Below are positions 1 through 5,896 of a stretch of 6,147 nt of DNA, piece after piece; position 1 is the first letter of the stretch; every line of letters starts with the position of its first letter. The translations under genes and the position numbers were made by a program. This stretch comes from an uncultured Bacilli bacterium (GTDB lineage: Bacteria > Bacillota_I > Bacilli_A > RF39 > UBA660): NCBI GenBank assembly GCA_944371685.1, contig CALVXV010000071.1, positions 1 to 6,147 on the forward strand. Reading direction: 5' to 3'. The notes under the pieces were generated by a model. It was not told the DNA's origin. It worked only from the letters and a program-made list of their open reading frames with translations, and did not search any database.

Positions 1-840
1 TGGTACCCAGGTCATATGGCTAAAACTAAAAGACTAATTAAAGAAAATTTAAAATATATTGATATCATATATGAAGTAGTTGATAGCCGTATGCCTAAAT
101 CATCTAAAATCATTGATATTGATGAATATACTGGTGATAAACCAAGATTAATGATTATGACCAAAGCTGATTTATGTGATAAAGAAGAAACTAATAAATG
201 GATAAAATACTATGAAGATAAAGGCTATAAAGTTGTTTTAATTAATTTAGAAAACAATAGTAACTTAAAGCCGATTTTAAATGCCACTGAAAAACTATTA
301 AAAGAAAAGTGGGAAAAAAGAGAAAAGCAAGGCCTCTTAAATAGAAAAGCCAGAGTATTAGTAATGGGAGTTCCCAATGTTGGAAAATCAACCTTAATAA
401 ATCGCTTAGCTGGCAAAAAAGTTGCTAATATTGGTAACATTCCAGGTATAACTAAAAGCATTGGATGGATAAGAGTAAATGATAAAATTGAACTATTAGA
501 CACACCAGGTATACTATGGCCCAAATTAGATCAAAATGAAGCCTTAAACCTTGCTGCCTTAACGGCTATTAAAGAAGAAACTCTCCCTCTATTTGATGTT
601 GCTTGTCACATCTTAATTACCTTAGAAAAATATTATCCGAATATCTTAAAAGAAAGATATAATTTAGATTACTTAGATGAAGATATAGTGATAAGCATTG
701 AAGAAATAGGCAAAAAAAGAGGCTGTCTAATCAAAGGTGGAAATATCGACTATGATAAAGTAATATCATTAATAATTGGTGATGTAAAAAATGGCTATAT
801 CAAAGGCATCACTTTCGATCGGATAGATGAAAATGAATAA
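1..840 (+). CDS. rbgA: Ribosome biogenesis GTPase RbgA (YlqF), 5' end outside window
   Basis: Circularly permuted GTPase that promotes a late step of 50S subunit assembly in the cytoplasm. The reading frame is open from base 1 and begins WYPGHMAK, matching the conserved W(F/Y)PGHMAK near the N terminus of RbgA. The ATG at base 16 is therefore an internal Met, and the true start lies a few codons upstream of the window. Counting codon 1 as bases 1-3, the permuted motif order is visible: G4 TKAD at 54-57, G1 P-loop GVPNVGKST at 123-131, G2-type PGIT at 148-151 and G3 DTPG at 167-170, followed by ILWPK. A C-terminal helical domain follows. The 279 visible codons are close to the usual length of about 280. 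G4 has Thr instead of the usual Asn. The gene overlaps the next one by 14 bp (or 8 bp with the later start), indicating coupled translation. Identification is firm; the 5' end is missing. Confidence 0.95.
   Translation, partial: WYPGHMAKTKRLIKENLKYIDIIYEVVDSRMPKSSKIIDIDEYTGDKPRLMIMTKADLCDKEETNKWIKYYEDKGYKVVLINLENNSNLKPILNATEKLLKEKWEKREKQGLLNRKARVLVMGVPNVGKSTLINRLAGKKVANIGNIPGITKSIGWIRVNDKIELLDTPGILWPKLDQNEALNLAALTAIKEETLPLFDVACHILITLEKYYPNILKERYNLDYLDEDIVISIEEIGKKRGCLIKGGNIDYDKVISLIIGDVKNGYIKGITFDRIDENE
821..835 (+). promoter_or_regulatory. Weak RBS deciding the start of the fusion gene
   Basis: GGAT at 821-824 lies inside the rbgA coding sequence. Counted from GGA, it is 3 bases before the ATG at 827 and 9 bases before the ATG at 833. 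The second spacing is normal, so translation probably begins at 833 (248 residues); the ATG at 827 is only the longest option. The site is weak, so coupling to rbgA termination at 838-840 probably matters. Confidence 0.4.
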
Positions 841-1579
841 AACCGAACTTCTGAACCTTTTAAAAAAATATAATTTGGATAATAAAAATATCATAATAAT
901 TGGCTCTGCCGCCCTAGTATTAAATGGTATTAAAGAAACTTGCCAAGATATTGATATTGCTGTCACAAAAGAGTATAATGACATATTATTAAGGTCATTT
1001 AACTGTACCTTTGAAAGAGAAATAGAACATCATAAAGTTTACTTCATAGATGATATTATTAACTTTAGTACACATTATTATAATGAATTTAAAGGTAAAA
1101 TAATTGAAAACTATCTAGTTCAAACACCAGAAGAAGTTTTAAAACTAAAACGAACCTTAAATAGAGCTAAAGACCAAACAGATATCAAACTCATATTAGA
1201 TTATTTAAACAATTTAAACATAAATTCTCTAGCCTTAGCCTATTTAGGTGATGCAACCTATGAACTACATATCAGAAAATATTTAACCCAAAAAGGCAAT
1301 TATAAAGTAAAAGACTTGCAATCTATGGCCATTGGTTATGTATCAGCTAAAGCCCAAAGTGCTTTTTTAGATAAAATGATAGAAAATAATTTTCTAACCA
1401 ATGAAGAATTAGAAATAATTACAAGAGCTAGGAATCATAAAGTTTTATCTCATCCTAAAAATACAAGTATAATAACTTATAAAAAAGCCACTGGCCTTGA
1501 AGCCCTATTAGGTTATTTAGAAAAAACCAATAATCAAAATAGAATAAATGAAATTATGAAATATATAGTAGGTGATTAA
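827..1579 (+). CDS. mrnC: Fusion: nucleotidyltransferase-like domain + mini-ribonuclease III (MrnC)
   Basis: Two domains lie in one continuous 250-codon frame. Residues about 20-128 look like a small polymerase-beta-fold nucleotidyltransferase: G26-S27 in IIIIGSAALVL, then D41 and D43 in QDIDIAV, and a C-terminal motif PEEVLKLKRTLNRAKDQTDI (101-120) typical of small NTase or AbiEii-like proteins. Residues about 131-248 are mini-III, the RNase III-fold dimer that trims 23S rRNA ends in Bacillota: NSLALAYLGDATYE with catalytic D142, YVSAKAQ at 171-177, ARNHK at 201-205, PKNT at 210-213 and E225 in GLEALLGYLE. No dsRNA-binding domain is present, as expected for mini-III. The usual mini-III is about 130-140 residues, so the N-terminal half is extra. 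No ATG exists near the junction (about base 1215). The start may be 827 or 833; the weak GGAT at 821-824 is better spaced for 833. The stop directly abuts the rlmB start. Mini-III is firm, NTase fold likely, its activity unknown. Confidence 0.88.
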   Translation: MKMNKTELLNLLKKYNLDNKNIIIIGSAALVLNGIKETCQDIDIAVTKEYNDILLRSFNCTFEREIEHHKVYFIDDIINFSTHYYNEFKGKIIENYLVQTPEEVLKLKRTLNRAKDQTDIKLILDYLNNLNINSLALAYLGDATYELHIRKYLTQKGNYKVKDLQSMAIGYVSAKAQSAFLDKMIENNFLTNEELEIITRARNHKVLSHPKNTSIITYKKATGLEALLGYLEKTNNQNRINEIMKYIVGD

Positions 1580-2266
1580 ATGCATGTATTTGGAAAAAAT
1601 GTCGCAAAAGAAATATTAAATAATCCTAAAACCATAAATAAAATATATCTTTATGAACACTTTAATGATCAAGATATATTAAATAAAATAAAAACTAGTC
1701 ATATTCAAACTAAAATATTATCTAAACATGAATTAGATAATATTGCCAAAGAAAATCACCAAGGTATTATTCTTGATATTAAAGACTATAATTATTGTTT
1801 TTTAGATAAATTATTAAATAAAAATATTATAGTCATATTAGATCACTTAGAAGATCCCCATAACTTTGGTGCTATAATCAGAACCTGTGAAGCAGCCGGT
1901 ATAACTAGTATAATCATACCTAAAGATAGATCGGTAAAAGTAAATGCCACCGTTATGAAAACCAGTGCTGGCACTTTAGAAAAAGTCGATATTGCTATGG
2001 TTAGTAACCTTGTAAATGCCATTAAAACCTTAAAAGATAACGGTTTTTGGATTATCGGTACAGACATGCAAGGAACCGATTATAGACAAATAGATTATAC
2101 CGGTAAAATTGCCCTCATTATTGGTAATGAAGGGAAGGGAATGAGTAGACTAGTAACTGAAAACTGTGACTTCATCGCCAGAATTCCAATGTATGGCACA
2201 GTCAATAGTTTAAATGCTTCAGTTGCCGCTGCTTTAGTTATATATGAGGCGGTGAGAAATAAATGA
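1580..2266 (+). CDS. rlmB: 23S rRNA 2'-O-methyltransferase, SpoU/TrmH family (RlmB-like)
   Basis: SPOUT-class methyltransferase that uses S-adenosylmethionine. The RlmB/YacO group methylates the ribose of a conserved 23S rRNA guanosine. The protein has 228 residues: an N-terminal substrate-binding domain (1-75, with VFGKNVAKEIL and ENHQGIIL) and a C-terminal knotted domain. All three SpoU motifs are visible: motif 1 DPHNFGAIIRTCEAAG (92-107, N95 and R101), motif 2 IIGNEGKGMSR (180-190, E184) and motif 3 IPMYGTVNSLNASVAAAL (202-219, N209 to N212). The length is slightly below the usual 240-250, from a short N terminus. The start follows the upstream stop with no gap and has AGGTG at 1570-1574. 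The end overlaps the sigma-factor start as ATGA. Position beside mrnC is the classic Bacillota arrangement and supports the RlmB assignment over other TrmH paralogues. Confidence 0.92.
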   Translation: MHVFGKNVAKEILNNPKTINKIYLYEHFNDQDILNKIKTSHIQTKILSKHELDNIAKENHQGIILDIKDYNYCFLDKLLNKNIIVILDHLEDPHNFGAIIRTCEAAGITSIIIPKDRSVKVNATVMKTSAGTLEKVDIAMVSNLVNAIKTLKDNGFWIIGTDMQGTDYRQIDYTGKIALIIGNEGKGMSRLVTENCDFIARIPMYGTVNSLNASVAAALVIYEAVRNK

Positions 2267-2865
2267 AATACGATACAAATGATTATGAAGTATTATCAAT
2301 GGTCGCCGATAATGAAGAAGCAACCGAAATGTTATTTCATAAATATAAACCATTAATTATTGGATTAGCAAAAAAAATATATAGTACAACTCAAAATACT
2401 GGTTTTGATTTAAATGATTTAATCCAAGAAGGAATGATCGGTTTTAGTACAGCCATAAACACCTTTGACGAACATAAAGACACAACTTTTTTTACATATG
2501 CTAAAACCTGCATCGAAAGAAGATTAATCAGCTTAATAAAATCAGCTAGCCGTTATAAACATCAATTGTTAAATGAATCATATTATGTAGAAGATTTAGC
2601 TCATGATAACAAAGGATTAGAAAATTTATTAGAAGATATTAATAGTAATCCAGAAAATAAATTAATCGATAACGAAAATGCTAAGGAACTAGTCAAAAAT
2701 ATTCAAAAAACTTTAACTGCATTAGAAAGCGCTGTTTTTGAATTAAAAATCAGTGGTTTTAACTACCGTGAAATTGCAGAAATTTTAGACAAGGACAGTA
2801 AATCAATTGATAATGCCATCTCCAGAATTAAAATTAAAGTTCAAAAATTTTTAAATAAAGATTGA
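2263..2865 (+). CDS. sigH: RNA polymerase sigma factor, SigH (Spo0H)-type
   Basis: Alternative sigma-70 family factor that directs RNA polymerase to a subset of promoters. In Bacillus SigH serves early stationary phase, sporulation and competence; the regulon here is unknown. The 200 residues contain region 2 (about 20-105) with the core-binding segment DLIQEGMIGF at 52-61 and a region 2.4-like helix ERRLISLIKSASRYKHQLLN at 85-104, closely resembling the SigH segment. A variable linker with NPENK (129-133) follows, then region 4 (about 150-197) with the HTH YREIAEILDKDSKSIDNAI at 168-186. Regions 1.1 and 3 are absent. The start shares ATGA with the rlmB stop and has GGTGAG at 2251-2256, six bases upstream. 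Position just after mrnC-rlmB matches the Bacillus order and supports SigH over an ECF factor, although yacP is missing between them. No terminator follows, so transcription should continue into the next genes. Confidence 0.85.
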   Translation: MKYDTNDYEVLSMVADNEEATEMLFHKYKPLIIGLAKKIYSTTQNTGFDLNDLIQEGMIGFSTAINTFDEHKDTTFFTYAKTCIERRLISLIKSASRYKHQLLNESYYVEDLAHDNKGLENLLEDINSNPENKLIDNENAKELVKNIQKTLTALESAVFELKISGFNYREIAEILDKDSKSIDNAISRIKIKVQKFLNKD

Positions 2866-3056
2866 CATACATATAGTAGGGCTTACAAAATGGGTAAATT
2901 ATTGATGATAGCTAAAGAAAAAATAATTTACGAACTGAAGATAATTCTGTAGTATTTTTACTTTTGCAAGTAATTGGTTTGGCTATTATTAATTATGCCC
3001 TAATTCAAAATGGTTTAAATGAAATAACTAGAGCAAGACAAGGACAAAGCGCATAA
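2866..3056 (+). pseudogene. Decayed DUF4234-like membrane protein gene, truncated and frameshifted
   Basis: Two reading frames together give a plausible C-terminal part of a DUF4234-type small membrane protein. Frame A, starting right after the sigma-factor stop and in its frame, reads HTYSRAYKMGKLLMIAKEK (2866-2922). Frame B, shifted by -1, continues as KNNLRTEDNSVVFLL (from 2919), then a hydrophobic segment, then YALIQNGLNEI, ending at TAA 3054-3056. The switch falls in a run of six A's (2918-2923); one more A would open a 55-codon ORF from the ATG at 2890, which has AGGG at 2878-2881. The N-terminal half expected of the family is missing, so the gene looks broken by both deletion and frameshift. 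DUF4234 and DUF2752 genes are often neighbours as I recall, which fits the intact gene downstream. The family call rests on remembered motif similarity only. A sequencing error explains the shift but not the missing N terminus. Confidence 0.6.
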
Positions 3057-3068
3057 GCTTTTTTCTTT

Positions 3069-3437
3069 ATGAAAAAAAATTTAATTATTTTATTTCTATT
3101 AATTATATATTTATTAATCTCTAGTTCTATTCATTTTTATATACCTTGTCCAATTAAAACCATTACAGGCTTTTATTGCCCAGGCTGTGGCCTTACTAGA
3201 ATGTTACTTTCCCTTTTAAAGTTAGACTTTTATAAAGCTTTTAGATATAATCCATTACTTTTTATTTCACTTCCAATAGGTATATATTTGTATATTGATT
3301 TCTTAATAAAAAAAGATAAATCATTATATAAAAAAATTCCTGAAAAAGTTTGGTATATAGTAATAGTAATTTTTATAATTTATGGTATTTTAAGAAATAT
3401 TCCAGCCTTTGATTTTCTTGCACCCACCACAATATAA
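3069..3437 (+). CDS. DUF2752 family small membrane protein
   Basis: A 122-residue membrane protein of the DUF2752 family, function unknown. The family hallmark is clear: C27-P28, then GFYCPGCGLTRM at 34-45 with C37, C40 and the T43-R44 pair, followed by the conserved N61-P62-L63. Three hydrophobic segments are predicted at about 4-20 (the first may look like a signal sequence but is probably retained), 62-80 and 94-111. The closely spaced cysteines could bind metal or take part in thiol chemistry, but this is speculation. The start at 3069 has no Shine-Dalgarno sequence: the preceding bases are a pyrimidine run. The upstream pseudogene stops 12 bases before in the same frame, so the gene was probably translated by coupling to that now-broken neighbour. 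The gene ends within the left arm of a bidirectional terminator and is convergent with murE. Confidence 0.82.
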   Translation: MKKNLIILFLLIIYLLISSSIHFYIPCPIKTITGFYCPGCGLTRMLLSLLKLDFYKAFRYNPLLFISLPIGIYLYIDFLIKKDKSLYKKIPEKVWYIVIVIFIIYGILRNIPAFDFLAPTTI

Positions 3438-3468
3438 AAAGCGAATTTTAAAAATTATTCGCTTTTTT
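3436..3468. terminator. Bidirectional intrinsic terminator between DUF2752 and murE
   Basis: An 11-bp perfect stem pairs AAAAAGCGAAT (3436-3446) with ATTCGCTTTTT (3457-3467) around a 10-base AT-rich loop. A T run (3463-3468) serves the plus strand, and the A run of the left arm gives a T run on the minus strand. It can end the rbgA-to-DUF2752 operon and murE. The DUF2752 stop (3435-3437) touches the left arm, and the last murE codons (K-S-E-stop) lie in the right arm. Confidence 0.85.
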
Positions 3469-4825
3469 CTATATATTTACGCACTTCTTCACTATCATCT
3501 AAATGTACCTTAGTATGACCTAAAATTTGATAATCCTCATGTCCCTTACCAAGAAGTAATACAATATCATCTTTTTCAATCATATCTAAAGCTTTTTTAA
3601 TAGCCTCACGTCTATCCAAACAAACTTCATAATTGTCTTTTTTAACCCCAGCCAAAATATCTTTCATAATCTGCTCAGGATCTTCTGTTCTTGGATTATC
3701 ATTAGTAAAAATAACATAATCACTATAATTAGAAGCAATTTCACCCATAATTGGTCGTTTCATAGGATCTCTGTCACCACCGCAACCAACAATTGTAATA
3801 ACGCGAGCTTTTGCGAGTTCCTTATAAGCTGTCACAACTTTTAAAACCGCATCAGGTGTATGTGCATAATCAACAACCGCAAACCCATCTTTTACTTTAT
3901 AAGTCTCACATCTACCTTTAGGTGCTTTTAAATCACTAGTATTTTTAATTAATTCATCAATACTAAACCCAATTTCATGTAAAATACTAAACATTGTAAA
4001 ATAATTATAAACATTAAATTTACTCGTTAAATTAGTCGTCACCTTATAATTTTTATTATCATATTTAAATTCAATATCCGTGTGATCTGGATAAATATCA
4101 TCACTTATAATATCATAATCGGCGTTTCCAAAACCATAAGTTTTAGTATTTTTAAACTTATCTATAAATTTTTGACTAGCCTCATCATCTTTATTAACAA
4201 GTAAAACACCATCTTTTTTTATATAATCAGTTATTTTTAGCTTAGCCGCTAAATAATTTTCCATTGTTTTATGATAATCTAAATGATCCTCTGTTAAATT
4301 AGTAAAAGCTCCAGCCACAAATTCCAAACCTTCAATTCTCTGTTGGTCCAAAGCAAAATTACTAACTTCCATAACCACATATTCACAGTTTAAATCTTTA
4401 GCTTCCTCAAGTAATTTATATGTAGTTAAAATTTCCGGTGAAGTATTTGGCAATTCTTTAAAATAGTCCATGCACATAAAGCCTAAAGTTCCAATATAAG
4501 CAGCCTTTTTACCTAAAGATAAAAGCATTTGATAAGTTAAATAAGCAGAAGTTGTTTTTCCATTAGTACCTGTAATGCCAATTAATTTTAAATCATTAAA
4601 ATTATCTTTATATTCTTTAACAAGTAATTCTTGATAATATTTAGCCGGATTTTCTACCACTGTTACTGGCACACTGCACTTAACATCCTTTTGTGCAATA
4701 ATAGCTGTCGCCCCGTTTTTAATCGCATCTTCTATATAATCATGGCCATCAACTGTATAGCCTTTAATAGCTACAAAAGTTTGACCAGGTTTAATCAATC
4801 TTGAATTTGTTTCATATTTAAACAT
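3455..4825 (-). CDS. murE: UDP-N-acetylmuramyl-tripeptide synthetase MurE, meso-DAP type
   Basis: Cytoplasmic ATP-dependent Mur ligase that adds the third residue to UDP-MurNAc-L-Ala-D-Glu. The 456 residues cover the three Mur domains: N-terminal UDP-binding (1-78), central ATPase with GITGTNGKTT (83-92), and C-terminal ligase (about 305-456). Visible key residues are NTSPE (127-131), EVSNFALDQQR (153-163, keeping the UDP-MurNAc-binding Ser, Gln and Arg positions), LTEDHLDYH (177-185), the carbamylated-Lys equivalent K195 in AAK, YAHTPDAV (320-327), GCGGDRD (347-353) and GKGHEDYQ (426-433). DNPR at 376-379 is the signature of enzymes that add meso-diaminopimelate, not lysine. Family members run 460-500, so it is slightly short at the N terminus. 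The usual EVSSHAL reads EVSNFAL. The start has a strong GGGAGG seven bases upstream. The gene stands alone, outside a division-wall cluster, divergent from DUF362. Confidence 0.95.
   Translation of the reverse strand: MFKYETNSRLIKPGQTFVAIKGYTVDGHDYIEDAIKNGATAIIAQKDVKCSVPVTVVENPAKYYQELLVKEYKDNFNDLKLIGITGTNGKTTSAYLTYQMLLSLGKKAAYIGTLGFMCMDYFKELPNTSPEILTTYKLLEEAKDLNCEYVVMEVSNFALDQQRIEGLEFVAGAFTNLTEDHLDYHKTMENYLAAKLKITDYIKKDGVLLVNKDDEASQKFIDKFKNTKTYGFGNADYDIISDDIYPDHTDIEFKYDNKNYKVTTNLTSKFNVYNYFTMFSILHEIGFSIDELIKNTSDLKAPKGRCETYKVKDGFAVVDYAHTPDAVLKVVTAYKELAKARVITIVGCGGDRDPMKRPIMGEIASNYSDYVIFTNDNPRTEDPEQIMKDILAGVKKDNYEVCLDRREAIKKALDMIEKDDIVLLLGKGHEDYQILGHTKVHLDDSEEVRKYIEKSE
3457..3473 (+). repeat. 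17-base terminator half-site, copy 1
   Basis: ATTCGCTTTTTTCTATA occurs here and again, base for base, at 5910-5926. Each copy is the right arm plus T tract of a terminator hairpin between convergent genes, and both left arms contain AAAAGCGAA. The identity extends past the stem into CTATA, so pairing constraint alone does not explain it. Confidence 0.75.
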
Positions 4826-4832
4826 TAAAATT

Positions 4833-4873
4833 CCTCCCTAATTTATTGTATAAAAAACCATAAAATATGTGAT
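4833..4873 (-). promoter_or_regulatory. murE promoter and Shine-Dalgarno site
   Basis: On the minus strand, a sigma-A-like promoter reads -35 ATCACA (4873-4868, 4 of 6 consensus), a 17-base spacer, and -10 TACAAT (4850-4845, 5 of 6). The Shine-Dalgarno GGGAGG (4838-4833) lies seven bases before the murE ATG. With normal spacing, transcription would start around 4838-4839, at the edge of the Shine-Dalgarno site, giving a leader of only about 13 bases. Position was found by eye. Confidence 0.5.
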
Positions 4874-4919
4874 AAATAACCACTTATATAATAATAACAT
4901 TAATTTTTTATTTATACAA
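4846..4919. repeat. 9-bp inverted repeat in the murE/DUF362 intergenic region
   Basis: TTGTATAAA at 4846-4854 is matched by its reverse complement TTTATACAA at 4911-4919, 56 bases apart. The left arm overlaps the proposed murE -10. It could be an operator or two -10-like boxes, but perfect 9-mers in such AT-rich DNA also arise by chance. Confidence 0.25.
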
Positions 4920-4967
4920 ACCTTCATAATAAAAGCTAAAAGTATAAATTACTCAAAAAATCCTCAG

Positions 4968-5012
4968 TTGCATTTTCCTAAAAAAAATAATATAATTATA
5001 TTGTAAAGGAGG
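4968..5012 (+). promoter_or_regulatory. Promoter and strong RBS of the DUF362 gene
   Basis: A sigma-A-like promoter reads -35 TTGCAT (4968-4973), a 17-base spacer and a perfect -10 TATAAT (4991-4996). Transcription is expected near 5003. The Shine-Dalgarno AAAGGAGG (5005-5012) is a near-complete anti-16S match placed eight bases before the ATG at 5021, which settles the start. The leader would be only about 18 bases. The strong -10 and RBS suggest good expression. Confidence 0.7.
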
Positions 5013-5020
5013 TTGACACG

Positions 5021-5896
5021 ATGTCAAAAGTTTATTTTACAAAAGAAATTACCCCAGAAAGCCTAATCAAAATTTATGAAAAATTAGGTGTAAATTTAAA
5101 GGGAAACGTAGCTGTTAAATTACACTCTGGTGAAAAAGGTAACCAAAACTACTTAAGACCAGAATTTGTAAAACCATTGGTAGACCATGTAAAAGGTACA
5201 GTAGTTGAGTGCAATACCGCTTATGAAGGAGCTCGAAACTCTACAGAAAAACACAGAAAGTTAATTAAAGAACATGAATGGGATAAATATTTTAACTTTG
5301 ATTTGTTAGATGAAGAAGGGCCAGATTTAGAATTAGATATTCCAAATGGCAAAATTTTAAAGAAAAACTATGTTGGTAAAGATTTAGCTAAATATGATTC
5401 CATGTTAGTTTTATCACACTTTAAAGGCCATGCAATGGGCGGATATGGAGGCGCTTTAAAACAACTTTCAATCGGCTGTGCATCTTCTGCTGGTAAAACT
5501 TTAATTCACACCGCCGGAGCTACCAACGATCAAACAAAACTTTGGGATAACTTACCAGAGCAAGATAGATTCTTAGAAGCCATGGCTGATGCAGCAGAAA
5601 GTGTTCATAATCATTTTAAAAATAATATTGTTTATATAAATGTTATGAAAAATTTGTCAGTTGACTGTGATTGTGATGGTAATGCTTCCGCACCTTGTAT
5701 GCAAGATATTGGTGTCTTAGCTAGTACGGATCCTATTGCTGTAGACCAAGCTTGCTTAGATTTAGTTTATAATAGTACTGATGAAGGTAAAGATAAATTA
5801 ATTGAAAGAATCGAGTCAAGACATGGCATTCATACTATTGAAGCCGCCTCTTTACTAGAATTTGGTGAAAGAGAGTATGAATTAATCGAATTTTAA
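5021..5896 (+). CDS. DUF362 domain-containing protein
   Basis: A 291-residue soluble protein of the DUF362 family; the biochemical role is not established. Characteristic segments are VAVKLHSGEKGN (30-41), VECNTAYEGAR (62-72), LVLSHFKGHAMGGYGGALKQ (129-148), IGCASSAGK (151-159), DCDCDGNASAPC (215-226) and VLASTDPIAVDQACLDLV (232-249). C153, C216, C218 and C226 lie in the conserved blocks, and H133 and H137 are in SHFKGH, so metal binding is plausible but inferred. Many relatives carry a C-terminal 4Fe-4S ferredoxin domain (CxxCxxCxxxCP); none is seen here, so this is the stand-alone form. There is no signal peptide or membrane segment. It is a single-gene unit with its own promoter, divergent from murE, and its stop codon touches a terminator. 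Confidence 0.88.
   Translation: MSKVYFTKEITPESLIKIYEKLGVNLKGNVAVKLHSGEKGNQNYLRPEFVKPLVDHVKGTVVECNTAYEGARNSTEKHRKLIKEHEWDKYFNFDLLDEEGPDLELDIPNGKILKKNYVGKDLAKYDSMLVLSHFKGHAMGGYGGALKQLSIGCASSAGKTLIHTAGATNDQTKLWDNLPEQDRFLEAMADAAESVHNHFKNNIVYINVMKNLSVDCDCDGNASAPCMQDIGVLASTDPIAVDQACLDLVYNSTDEGKDKLIERIESRHGIHTIEAASLLEFGEREYELIEF

Noticed and set aside
16..18. ATG at base 16 as the start of RbgA
   Set aside because: The frame is open to base 1 and encodes WYPGH directly before it, the conserved RbgA N-terminal motif, so this Met is internal.
225..524. Minus-strand open frame inside rbgA
   Set aside because: It lies wholly opposite a clearly conserved GTPase frame and its translation shows no recognisable domain.
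769..984. Minus-strand open frame across the rbgA/fusion-gene junction
   Set aside because: Opposite two convincing genes, with a hydrophobic, low-complexity translation expected from AT-rich antisense sequence.
1843..2067. Minus-strand open frame inside rlmB
   Set aside because: Opposite the SpoU motifs of rlmB, without its own RBS or family resemblance.
2263..2952. TGA read as tryptophan (mollicute code), extending the sigma factor into the following sequence
   Set aside because: Tryptophan codons are TGG, the sigma factor is already full length at its TGA, and readthrough of the rlmB TGA would run out of frame into sigH.
2890..3056. Programmed -1 frameshift producing a 55-residue protein from ATG 2890
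   Set aside because: The A6 run does not fit a tandem X XXY YYZ slippery heptamer in the starting frame and no clear downstream stimulator was seen; mutation or a sequencing indel is simpler.
4874..4967. Small RNA or riboswitch in the murE/DUF362 gap
   Set aside because: The stretch is AT-rich with no GC-containing hairpin, no T-tract terminator and no recognisable aptamer, and the predicted leaders are too short.
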